Shown: positions 46,101 through 56,314 of the stretch, piece after piece
How the letters are laid out: each line of letters begins with the position of its first letter
Numbering within the stretch: the stretch's first letter is position 1
Source of the DNA: Caenorhabditis remanei
Taxonomy: Eukaryota; Nematoda; Chromadorea; Rhabditida; Rhabditidae
Reading direction: 5' to 3'
Assembly (NCBI RefSeq): GCF_010183535.1
Contig: NC_071333.1
Coordinates: 2,480,001-2,544,000, forward strand
DNA: 64,000 bases
The notes under the pieces: model-generated
Database searches by the model: none
The model's input: only the letters and a program-made list of their open reading frames with translations
Told to the model about the DNA's origin: nothing
Position numbers and translations under genes: made by a program

Positions 46101-49100
46101 ACAATGAGTGGAAGGTTCGGGAATTTGAGCTTGAGGCCGTACTTGTCGAGGTAGTAGTCACGAACGGTAATTTGATTGAAAGCACCATTTACTTCTCTAT
46201 CGAATTTTACGCTGAAGTATAAAAATTGTTGATCTACAGTTCATCAAACTGTTGCGGAGGACAGGGATGTGCGGAACTGAAATCGGAAATTTGGAAATTT
46301 CTGACATTTTTTCGAAACTGTCCTCCGTCGGAAGATTTGCTAATTTCATTTTTGGAACGTTCGGAATATTCTGATTTCCGAGAAATGTTCTGAATAACTT
46401 TTTTTCGAAATTTTTGAAATTTCAAATATCGGTGTCAAAAGTCACAGAACTTTTTGTTTTTACAGCAAATTTATTGATTTTGACTACGAAAAATTGGAAA
46501 CACCGAGTTTCCAAAATTTCCAGATTTTCCGGAAGGAATCATTCTAAAAAGTTCCAAACTTCGAAATTTCCAAGATTTTTAGTTTTGCACATCCCTGATG
46601 GAGGAACCCGTATGCTGAAACTTACTTGATTGCGGATTGGTCAACGATGGAGTGAACAGTAAACCCTCGGTTTGCTTTGACGTCCTTCAAATGTGTCGGG
46701 TAACACTCGAGTCCCTTGAGAGCACGACTGATATTCTCCAACATAGTCTTGGTGATTCGTCCATCCTCGAATTCTCTCTCCAACTTTTTGATAGCCTCTG
46801 CATCGTAGTCGATTTCGTGGCGAGAACGAGTTCTATCGTCGTTCTGACGGTCTCGACGGCTCTCTCCGCGATCGTCGCGTCGGTCAACACGCCGGTCGTC
46901 ACGGCGGTCGTCACGACGGTCGTCACGGTATCTGTCACGATCTCCTCGGTGGCCATCTCGGTTGCCTCCGTAGCTCTCACGCTGTCTTCCATAGCTATCA
47001 CGACGGCCATCGTATCCTCCCACCACGATCTCCACCGTATCCGCGATAACCACCACAACCTCCTCTGCCACCTCCACCTCTTCCGTTAGCCTCTTCAATC
47101 TTGGCGTGGAAGAATTTGAGCATTGATGTCGACTTGAAGAACGCGGATTGTGCTGTGTCGACAGTCATCACAGCTTGTGGTTTGGTGTTGTCATCTCCCA
47201 TGATCACTTTGGTCACTTTCGTGAATCCTGGTTTGATCTCGGTGACACCATCCGGTTCCGACAGAGCTCCTCCTTTCAAAGAGTAAATTCCAGTGTTGTA
47301 GAGTAGGTAGTCATTGGTGTGCACGATCTGATTGGTCACACACTCCAGACAACGAGTGAGCTCCGATCGGTTGTCAACAGAGAGCGCTTTTGGTCCACGA
47401 GTGTAGAGTTGTCCGGTAGATTTGACAGTGACTTCAAATTTTGTGTCTTTTCTTCTGAAAATGCGGCTCACAATCTCCCAATCTTCCATACTGAATGCAC
47501 TCTCCGACAAAACGATTTTCTGCTCCGCAATTTCGTTTGGCATGTTGCTCAGTCCGACATAGAATGTCTCGGCCGCATCGTATGCAGCAACTGAGGGATT
47601 TTTGTTCCCATTGAACAGGTGCGGATGGTGTCGGAACCAATACTCGAAGATGAGGCACAACGCCTGACGTCTGACTTGGCGATTAACGCTGAAAAAATAG
47701 AAAAATAGAATGTTGCTCATGGCCAGAAAAGAAATTAACGAAAAGTGCAGTTTAAACACCCTGACGCAGTCTCAAAGTTTGAGTTTTTTCTCACTTTTTC
47801 AAAAAAATTTACCAACTTTGAAAGCTTGTAACTAATTTCTTCACAATATAAAAAGTATGAATGTAGATTGGTTGTATAGATCAAACCTAGCTCTACATTT
47901 TTCTAGTTGATACTTTTTAAATAACTCCGCCTACTTTTAAGATGTGCGCTTTTAAAATGAAGGGTGGAGACGCCCTCTTCTTTTTGCGCATTCTCTTGCC
48001 TCAAATCTTCAAAAGCTCATATCTCAAAAGCGTGCAGAGCTATCAAAAAGTGATCAACTACAAAAATGTGCAAACTTTTTCGTAAAAAAATTTGTAGTTG
48101 ACAACATTTTTATAACTCCACCCACTTTCAAGATATGCGTCTTTTGATGGTATTTTGGACGCAGCAAGAGAGAGAAAATAGGAGAGAGACGCAGAGAAGC
48201 AAGACACCCTCTTCTTTTCGCACACTCTCTCGCCTCAATTTTTCAAAAGCGCATATCTCAAAAGCGTGCAGAGCTATCAAAAGGTTGCCAACTACAAAAA
48301 TGAAGTTCTACTTGTGATCTACACACTACAAAAGCAATCGAAGGTGTGGAATTATCAGTAAGGCTGTCTCAGACTCGCAAAGTTGACAAAGATAATTTAC
48401 TTTTTGATAGTTTACACAATTACTTTTCAATTTGGTCGGTACAGTATTCCAGACGTTTCAAAACAGGAAGTACCTAGTTGGGATGTGCAGAACGGAAATT
48501 GGAAATTCCGAAATTTTGGAAAATTCCGATTTTTTCGGATCTTTCGGAAAATTCCGATTTCCGAGAAATCGCATACTCATTCGAAAAACGAGATTTCCGG
48601 AATTTCCAAACAGAATAATTCGGAAAAGTTGCGATTTCCAAAATTTCCGAAATTTTTAGTTCCACACATCCCTGGTGCCTATTGTCAAAAGTTCTTGGTT
48701 GCAAAATGCCCTATGCTCATCAAAGGAAAAAAAAACTCACTCTCCAGATACGGCGACGACTCCATCCGCCAAGTCGAATTTCTTTCCATTTGACATTATC
48801 ATTGTTGTCTTGAACAAGACTTTCTGGATGATTTCGTCCATTTCAGTGATGTCCAGTCTCCATGAGTTCATTTGCACCGGAATGTTGGTGATTGGAAAGA
48901 ATGAATTGAGAGATTCATAGTTTCTCTCCCTTTTCGCCTTTGACTCGCTTCCAGCATCATCAATCTCTCTCCTTTTCATTCTGCTCTCAGGAGTGGAGAA
49001 AGAGATTGCAGGAGATGGACGAGAACCATATAATGATTGCGGTGGTCGTGATCCCGATGAGTAGGATGATGGCGGCGCACCACTTCGATCTCCCCAAACA

Positions 49101-49186
49101 CTTCTACGGACTGATGACGGTGGATTTCCTTGACCCGACGACGGAGTTCCAGGCATTTCGCCCATTATCTTCTCAAGAGGGTTCAT
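43171..49186 (-). CDS. Argonaute protein, worm-specific (WAGO-like), one apparent frameshift
   Basis: Exons on the minus strand: 49186-48741, 47688-46626, 46211-46004, 45735-45413, 45047-44857, 44809-44052, 43584-43394, 43333-43171. Phases agree at all joins once one G is removed at 47019-47021; this gives 1113 aa. The ATG follows AATTTCAGA. Order: Ser/Pro-rich leader with a basic patch (KRREIDD..ESKAKRER), N domain (about 100-345), a Gly/Arg/Asp-rich insertion (about 348-440), PAZ (about 450-620), MID (about 640-750) and PIWI (about 760-1060), ending NFWA. The protein should bind small RNAs. The slicer residues are changed: GFELSH (D to E, near 828), YRIGSGEG (D to I, near 908) and LYGAANLA (H to G, near 1044), so cleavage is unlikely, as in the WAGO clade that carries 22G-RNAs for silencing. 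Read literally, the frameshift stops translation before PAZ (46998). A possible poly(A) signal is at 42945-42950. Confidence 0.85.
43613..44022. mobile_element. GGGCC-rich inverted-repeat element in Argonaute intron 7
   Basis: Ends ACTTGTCA (43613-43620) and TGACAAGT (44015-44022), with CGGGCCCGGC next to the left end and GGCCGGAACTGACC near the right, and an AT-rich middle. It takes up almost the whole intron (43585-44051). Confidence 0.8.
45096..45388. mobile_element. GGGCC-rich inverted-repeat element in Argonaute intron 4
   Basis: Ends TGTCAAGGCCCC (45096) and GGCCGGCCCTTGACA (to 45388). Internal CGGGCATTCGGGCCGGG. It fills most of the intron between the exons that end at 45413 and start at 45047. 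Confidence 0.8.
45772..45935. mobile_element. Partial GGGCC-rich element in Argonaute intron 3
   Basis: The left end ACTTGTCATGGGTCGAGCCG and CGGCCCGGCCCAGCCCG are present, then an AT-rich body (TTTTGAACGGAATTTTG) like that of the full elements, but I see no matching right end before exon 3. It is probably a one-sided remnant. Confidence 0.55.
46262..46597. mobile_element. Foldback element with CAGGGATGTGC ends in Argonaute intron 2
   Basis: Perfect 11-bp ends CAGGGATGTGC (46262-46272) and GCACATCCCTG (46587-46597). The arms are rich in GGAAATTTGG / CCAAAATTTCC. Same family as 48480-48672. It takes up most of the intron 46212-46625. Confidence 0.85.
47000..47021 (-). other. Apparent +1 frameshift site in the Argonaute gene
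   Basis: Minus-strand GGTGGGAGGATACG: with three G the Gly-rich frame runs GGRIRWPS and stops at 46998; with two G it becomes GGGGYDGRRDSYG and stays open through the Arg/Asp-rich stretch into PAZ. No intron can be placed here, because both flanking sides are coding to within a few bases and no T-rich acceptor exists. The cause could be an assembly or polymerase slip in a repetitive G-rich stretch, a null allele, or genuine recoding. Confidence 0.75.
48480..48672. mobile_element. Foldback element with GGGATGTG ends in Argonaute intron 1
   Basis: GGGATGTGCAGAACGGAAAT at the left is matched by ATTTTTAGTTCCACACATCCC in reverse complement at the right (to 48672). Repeats of TCCGAAATTT / GGAAATTCC fill the arms. 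The rest of this 1052-nt intron (47689-48740) has copies of AAAAGCGTGCAGAGCTATCA with ACTACAAAAATG, another dispersed repeat. Confidence 0.8.
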
Positions 49187-50454
49187 TCTGAAATTTTAAA
49201 ATGTTGTTGACAGGTTATAGAATATGAAAGGTAAATAGATGAAGGTAAGAGAACGCGGATAAGCAATGCAAACCAATGAGAGGTAGAAGATTAGTATAAT
49301 CGTGCGGCTCTCATTTTTTCCAGGACGGATCTTTTTATTAGATAACTGTAGAAGAAAAGGATACGTAAACCTTACAATGAAGTGAAAAAACGGAAGAAGC
49401 TTTTTATGAAACTTCCTAAAGATTGGTGATGAGGGTGGAGAAATTGTGAAAATCTTCTTGGGAAGCTTCCCAAAAGTTGTGAATGAGGAGAAAAAATGGA
49501 AAAAAATTCATAACAAAGCTTCCTGTTGAGGTATGATAGGACGAATGACACTCTCTCGCTCGCGCCGCCAGGGGGCGTGGCCAGACAGTCTTATAAAGGA
49601 TAGAGGGGAAAAGAAGGCAGAGAAGGCGAGAGAGTATTAGCTAGACGATATAAGAGTTCTCTCTCCCTTGACATGAGAATGGGGGGGGGGGAAGGGTGGA
49701 AATAGTGTGGACTCTCTGAGAGTTTTGAGAGAAACGTCATACAGAAAGGGAGAGACAGAAAGGGAAAGACCATTTTTTGTCTATATGAATTCAAATTATT
49801 TTCGCGCAAAACAGGAAGTCTAGTGAAGCGCGTTTGCACTCGACTTAGCAATTGAGTCGCCGCTCAACCATAATGCGGAACTTATAATGTGGAAAAACGA
49901 TAGGCAGTTATATTTTTCAAATGAAGCTGAATTTTCTTCTATTTTTCTTGTTTTTTTTTAATTAAACCTGGCACAAAAATATCGAATTCATCAAAAATAG
50001 GAAAAACTCAAATTTTCAAAACACACAAAAAAGCGCGGTTCCTTCATATTAACTTTCTACGACTCCTGTGGAAAAAGGGGTCAACTTTGGATTGGAATTG
50101 AATCTCTCTCCCGCCAGATGACGTATCTAGAGGAGAACGATTAAGAGATTGTCCACGGTGAGCACCGAGTGAGGTAATGAGAGTGCAGTGGCCAAAAGGG
50201 GCGGGGTTTGCTATCCGCAAATAAGCGTCGTGAAGGCAGGTATGGTAATGAGCAATGCCCAACAGATGGCGTTCATCTGAGTAAGACACCAACCGAGAAA
50301 ACAGATGTTCATTTGCATAATGTAGAGTATTAGAAGAGTGGCTCTGTTCATACCGCATTCTAACCGGAAGAGGTGCAACGACGTGGTCAATATAATAGAT
50401 GAGGTGCGATCTGTTGTTTAGATGAAATGAATGAGATGAGAGAAAGGAGCACAT
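49187..50454. promoter_or_regulatory. Upstream region of the Argonaute gene
   Basis: Gene-free DNA upstream of the Argonaute start. It has a GAAGCTTTTTATGAAACTTCC / GGGAAGCTTCCC motif series (49390-49530), then CTCTCTCGCTCGCGCCGCCA with GGGGCGTGGCCAGAC (49552-49586), which recurs at 61191-61223, and an 11-G run at 49681-49691. No TATA box or known operator can be assigned. The minus-strand ORF at 50526-50044 has no recognisable domain. Confidence 0.4.
49681..49691. repeat. Poly-G tract, 11 G
   Basis: Eleven consecutive G followed by GAAGGGTGG on the plus strand, about 500 bp upstream of the Argonaute start. Confidence 0.95.
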
Positions 50455-50461
50455 TTCTTTC

Positions 50462-52785
50462 ATGATCGAGGTTTTAACTAGTGGCCTAGAAAACCAAACT
50501 ATGGAAAAACTAGTCCCTAGTGTCAAAAAACATACTTTAGGTCTTATTTAGATAGTTCGAAGTTAAACAAACTATTGGAAATTATGGAAAATGTCAAATT
50601 TGGCTCATTCCCGAGAAACCCAAATTTTAAGGAAATAGTCCCCAGTGTCAAAAACATGTTTTAGGTCTTACTTTGATAGTTTGCAGTCAGACAAACTATT
50701 GGAAATCACGGAAAATGTGAAATTTGGCTCATGACCGAGTTTTTGATTCCGTGGCCGAGAAAACCAAATTTTGTAAAAACTAGTCCCCGAGGTCAAAAAA
50801 TATGCTTTGGGGCTTGTTTTAATAATTTGGAGTGAGAAAAACTATTGGAAATCACGAAAAATGCCGATTTTGGCTCATGACCGACAAACCCAAATTTTGT
50901 AAAAACTAGTCCCCGAGGTCAAAAATATGCTTTGGGGGTTGTTTTAATAATTTGGAGACGTAAAAACAATTGGAAATCACGGAAAATGCCAAATTTGGCT
51001 CATGGCCGAAAAACCCAAATTTTTGGAAAACTAGTCCCCGAGGTCAAAAAATATGCTTTGGGGCTTGTTTTATTAATTTGGAGTCAGAAAAACTATTGGA
51101 AATCACGAGAAATGCTGATTTCGGCTCATGACCGAGTTTTTCATACCGTGGCCTAGAAACCCAATTTTTTGGGAAAACTTGTCCCCGAGGTCAAAAAAAA
51201 TAAATTTTGGGGTTGGTTTTGATGATCTGGAGTCAAAAAAACTATTGAAAATCACGGAAAATGTGAAATTTGGCTCATGACCGAGTTTTTGATTCCGTGG
51301 CCGAGAAAACCAAATTTTGTAAAAACTAGTCCCCGAGGTCAAAAAATATGCTTTGGGGCTTGTTTTAATAATTTGGAGTGAGAAAAACTATTGGAAATCA
51401 CGGAAAATGCCGATTTTGGCTCATGACCGATAAACCCAGATTTTGTAAAAACTAGTCCCCGAGGTCAAAAAACATGCTTTAGGTCTTATTTTGATAGTTC
51501 GAAGTCAAACAAACTATTGGAACTCACGGAAAATGCCGAATTTGACTCATGGCCGAGAAACCCAAATTTTGGGAAATCTAGTCCCCAGTGTCGAAAACAT
51601 GTTTTAGGTCTTATTTTGATGATTTGGAGTCAGAAAAACTATTTGAAATCACGGAAAATGTCTAATTTGACTCATAGCCGAGTTTTTCATCCCGTGGCCT
51701 AGAAACCCAATTTTTTGGGAAAACTTGTCCCCGAGGTCAAAAAAAATAAATTTTGGGGTTGGTTTTGATGATCTGGAGTCAAAAAAACTATTGAAAATCA
51801 TGGAAAATGTGAAATTTGGCTCATGACCGAGTTTTTCATTCCGTGGCCGAGAAAACCAAATTTTGTAAAAACTAGTCCCCGAGGTCAAAAAATATGCTTT
51901 GGGGCTTGTTTTAATAATTTGGAGTCAGAAAAACTATTGGAAATCACGGAAAATGCCGATTTTGGCTCATGACCGATAAACCCAGATTTTTGGAAAACTA
52001 GTCCCCGAGGTCAAAAAATATGCTTTGGGGCTTGTTTTAATAATTTGGAGTCAGAAAAACTATTGGAAATCACGAAAAATGCTGATTTCGGCTCATGACC
52101 GAGTTTTTCATACCGTGGCCTAGAAACCCAATTTTTTGGGAAAACTTGTCCCCGAGGTCAAAAAAAATAAATTTTGGGGTTGGTTTTGATGATCTGGAGT
52201 CAAAAAAACTATTGAAAATCACGGAAAATGTGAAATTTGGCTCATGACCGAGTTTTTCATTCCGTGACCGATAAACCCAGATTTTGTAAAAACTAGTCCC
52301 CGAGGTCAAAAAACATGCTTTAGGTCTTATTTTGATAGTTCGAAGTCAAACAAACTATTGGAAATCACGGAAAATGCCGATTTTGGCTCATGACCGAAAA
52401 ACCCAGATTTTGTAAAAACTAGTCCCCGAGGTCAAAAAACATGCTTTAAATCTTATTTTGATAGTTCGAAGTCAAACAAACTATTGGAACTCACGGAAAA
52501 TGCCGAATTTGACTCATGGCCGAGAAACCCAAATTTTGGGAAATCTAGTCCCCAGTGTCAAAAAACATATTTTAGGTCTTATTTCGATGATTTGGAGTCA
52601 GAAAAACTATTTGAAATCACGGAAAATGTCTAATTTGGCTCATAGCCGAGTTTTTCATCCCGTGGCCTAGAAACCCAATTTTTTGGGAAAACTTGTCCCC
52701 GAGGTCAAAAAAAATAAATTTTGGGGTTGGTTTTGATGATCTGGAGTCAAAAAAACTATTGAAAATCACCGAAAATGTGGAATTC
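50462..52785. repeat. Satellite-like tandem array, about 17 units of 126 or 147 bp
   Basis: The anchor CTAGTCCCCGAGGTCAAAAA (or CTTGTCCCCGAGG) recurs at about 50510, 50635, 50780, 50906, 51031, 51178, 51326, 51452, 51578, 51725, 51873, 52000, 52147, 52293, 52419, 52546 and 52694. Spacing is either 125-127 or 145-148 bp. The long form differs by about 21 bp, GTTTTTCATTCCGTGGCCGA, after GGCTCATGACCGA. Short ORFs on both strands recur with the unit and are not genes. Confidence 0.95.
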
Positions 52786-53167
52786 GGTTTGAAGAATTCA
52801 TGAAATAGTTTTGGTTCGATGAATTCGAGGAATAAAGACTTGAGGAGAAAATCTAATTCAAAAATCGGTTCATATGATATCACATTTCATGTTGCTTCAC
52901 AAAGTGTGAATGGCAACATCTGGGGATTGTAAATCACGTGTCGTTGTCGCGCAAAATAGCTTTGAACAGTGTAATAATAATTTTCAAAGACACGAAAGAA
53001 AAGAAAACAGGAGCACGATAACTGATACCATTTTGAACCAAAATGCGATTCTTTATGAAACTATTAGTTGTGTTTTTTTAATGAATCTGGCATTTACGTA
53101 AAGAAAAATGTTAATATAAGTTAAAAGAGAAAATACTAGAGCGTGATATTTGAAGAGAGGGATAGAA

Positions 53168-53182
53168 GGGGGGGGGGGGGGG
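53168..53182. repeat. Poly-G tract, 15 G
   Basis: Fifteen consecutive G, the longest homopolymer G run in the window. Confidence 0.95.
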
Positions 53183-55639
53183 CTTTATTTTTAAAGGAAA
53201 CGTCCCTAACCAGAATCTACTGAAAACAGTAGGTCACAAATTCCTAACGTTCCACGTGCGCCCCAGAAGACAAGAGTCCCTTTCTATTTTCCCGTCTTGG
53301 TGTCCGTCCAAGCTGTGTTTGTCTGGATGTCCCTTCACTTATGTGTCCTATGAGTCAATCGTTCTGTCCTGTGATGGTGAACTCGCGTTCTTTTTCCGAT
53401 TGATATTTTGCTAGGAATTTGAACAGAATAGTTCAGAAACTTAGAAAAAAAGTGGAGAGAGAGAGAGAGCGACATGGTCAAAAGTTCAAAAAGTAAAGTG
53501 AAGTGAGAAGTGAGTTGATTGAAGGAAAAATGATGTCGATCAGAGAAAGTTTCAGTAGGAAATGCAAAATTTGGCGCCGACGGTTTGAATAATGTTTTTC
53601 CACCGATTTATCGGCGCGCGTTTTCTCCTCGGGTTCCTCGGCCACTGTTCCTCGTCCCTTGGCCGCGAGGCACAAGGTTTATTGAATGGAACGATGCAAC
53701 TTGGGGAAACTAGCAAATATGAGCTGGGGAATCGAGCAAAAAGTGGTTAGTGTAGAGACATCAAACCGAAAAAATGAGAAAATCAGGGATTGTAGGGAGA
53801 CGGCTGCGGGATGGCAAGAAAACTGAATGTGAGCCATGCGCATTTTGACAATATGAGGTAAATCATAAAACTGTTAAAAGATAAGTGAGCGGAGTGATTT
53901 TTGGGCCGAGCTTTAAAAATGTCGATAGTTTTGGTCAATCATTTTGGTACAAAAGCTTGTCTCTAGATAATTTTCTGATTTTTCCCAGCCTGAAGAAAAA
54001 TAGGCCAAAATTTCTGATTTTCTGATCAAATACTAAAAAAATAGAACCAGTCGGTTCATTTCAATATAAATCTCAACATGACCCACCCAGGTGGGATAAA
54101 AGAGGGAAAATAGTGTTGCGCGACACGAGACGCAGGGAAAGAGCGGAGTGGAAATAAGAAAAGGGGATGGGCAACGAGAGAGGAAGAAGGAGACCAGTGA
54201 GAAAGAGAAAAATGATCATATTCAACAAATATATTATGACGTGGCGACTTGCGACTCTGAAACTGACTGTAAATAAGTAACTATTTTGCTAGTTGTCCGA
54301 TTGGAGCCATCTTTTTTCTGTCATGGCTGAAATAAAGAATGCCAAAAAGTTAGTTCAATAGAATTCCGCTAGATGAAGAATTGAATTTGCGGAGTATGAT
54401 TTGAGAGGGGGACAACTGACAGAAGTTAAAATCATATGAGTAAAATTACCGATTTTCACTTTTTCTTACACTTGGTAAAAAGGGAACAAGAACTCTGTAT
54501 TATCGAAAGTATTGTTTTGTGAATTTCATTCTTCACACTATCTAGGACGTCACAAAACAGTTCAGTTAGCCCAACGCAGATGGTTTAGAATCTTCGTACT
54601 GGATAGACGAGAAAAAGGGATTCTTGGCAAATATTTGCGCAAGAAGACCATCACAGTCAACTTATCCGAGACATTGTTATCGTATTAGTAGCCAGTTGTC
54701 TCTCACCTTTTTTCAACCCCACCCGCTGATGCACAGCAGGGTATTCCTTATAGGTACACCAAAATCACGTGAAAGGAAGAAGAATGGTGCAGACTTGCTC
54801 AGAGTCGGAGCATCGGTATATATCCGACTTCTTTAATTCTCCAACTATTTTACGGAGAATTTCGTTGACGGATAATTCTCCAATTTATTTTCAGAGAAAT
54901 TACCCGTCGGAAGGTTTTGGAGAATTTCGGAAAATTTCGGAGAAATGACGGTACTCCAAACTCTATGCTTGTATAATTTTTACTGATGAAAGCTTTCAAT
55001 GACTGTCCGATTCTTCGAAAAAAGTCGGAAAAAATTTCGATTCTCCGATTCTCCGAAAATTTTCCTCCGAACAGGCCTGTTCTGAACTAATTTTTTGCTT
55101 TTGCCCTCCTGAAGTAAGATAGGTTTGTATGAAGTCGTTTTCAAAAGGTAAAACTCGAAAAACTATAAATAATTTGGCTTGGGCAATTGTTTCCTTCAAT
55201 TGAAAACAGGAAGATGTAAGGGAACCGTAAAACTCAAACGTGCTCATCAGAGGTGGGCGCCAATTTAGAAAAATGAGACCGCGCTCTAGTGGACAAAGAG
55301 AAAAACTCACTCTTCTTTTGTCGCACTCTCTCGCCGCGGCGGCGGAGAAAAAAGAGAGAGGTGGAAGTGGGTGTTGGGAAACAGCAAATTTCGCCGGTTT
55401 TGTATGAAGTTTCGATCAGAAAAATGTTAAACCTATTAGAAAAGAAATTCTCTTTTGATTTATGTAAAATTCATGACTATTTTTATGGAAAGTATTCTCA
55501 AAAAAGGCGAGAAACGAAAACTAATGGAAAAATTACAGAAAATTCCCGGTTTTGAATGAACTCCCCACTGAAAAGTTGTTGCTTTTGTGATACGTTATCA
55601 GTTTCAATGCTGTCTAAAAGAATGCTAATTTTTGTTCGA

Positions 55640-55649
55640 GGGGGGGGGG
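55640..55649. repeat. Poly-G tract, 10 G
   Basis: Ten consecutive G after TTTTGTTCGA. Confidence 0.95.
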
Positions 55650-56314
55650 TCATTCGGTGGCGAAAAGCCGATTCTGAACTAAGAAAACTAAGCAACGCTC
55701 ATTTTGACAACACGAGGGGAATTATAAAACTGTTAGAAGATAACCTTACTTTTTTTGTGGGCGGATCTTTAAAAATTTCGATAATTTTTTGGTACAGAAA
55801 CTTTTCTCTGGATGAGTTTCAAATGTCTGAACCAATTTTTTCTGTTTCTTATTTTGAACTTTAGAAGCAAAATAGGTTGGGATGAAGTCGTTTTTAGGGG
55901 TTAAAATTCAAATAACTAGCACCTAACTAGGGACGCTAGTCATGAATAAAAATTACTCATTTCAAAAATAGACGAAAAAAAAACGGAAAAACGGTGAAAT
56001 CAACGGTTTTTCGGAGAACCGTTGATTTCGCATTGAAATATTTTGAAAAACACGGAAAAACAGAGGACATTTTTTGTCCGAAAAGCCCTTATCCGGATAC
56101 GACAATAAAAAAAGAAGGTGACGGAACAGACGCAACAGAAAGATGGATGGCGCCCCTCTTCTACTCAATTCTCTCTTTTTTTTTTGTTCCCTCTGTGGGG
56201 TACGGGAACAGAAGAAATTGATGGTATAGAGAAATGAGAGACACGGTGTTTATGAAAGAGACGTCCCTTTCACTCTCTCGTATCTCTTCATTCATTGACG
56301 TTCCCTCCTCCCAC

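Larger units (their letters stand above)
52786..56300. other. Gene-free stretch between satellite and palindrome cluster
   Basis: No exon pair or RNA gene is supported in these 3.5 kb. It contains poly-G runs at 53168-53182 and 55640-55649, a GAGAGAGAGAG run near 53457, a CTCCGATTCTCCGAAAATTTTC-type minirepeat at 54840-55070, and an ACGAGACGCAGGGAAAGAGCG purine-rich block near 54125. The short ORFs (for example 53675-53478 minus and 55310-54996 minus) lack start context, splice sites and domain signatures. Confidence 0.5.

Noticed and set aside
46637..47089. 150-codon Val/Ser/Thr-rich plus-strand ORF
   Set aside because: Antisense shadow of the Arg/Asp-rich exon of the Argonaute gene; GAC/CGT repeats leave all frames open.
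50044..50526. 160-codon minus-strand ORF upstream of the Argonaute gene
   Set aside because: It begins inside the satellite array and has no recognisable domain or splice context; probably chance, although it is long for this region.
50932..52883. Repeated ORFs such as TSGTSFYKIWFSRPRN on the minus strand
   Set aside because: They recur with the satellite unit and follow its period; no sign of selection on the frame.
53478..53675. Minus-strand ORF starting MCLAAKGRGTVAEEPEEKTR
   Set aside because: It crosses a GCGCGCCGATAAATCGG-type intergenic repeat and turns hydrophobic without splice sites.
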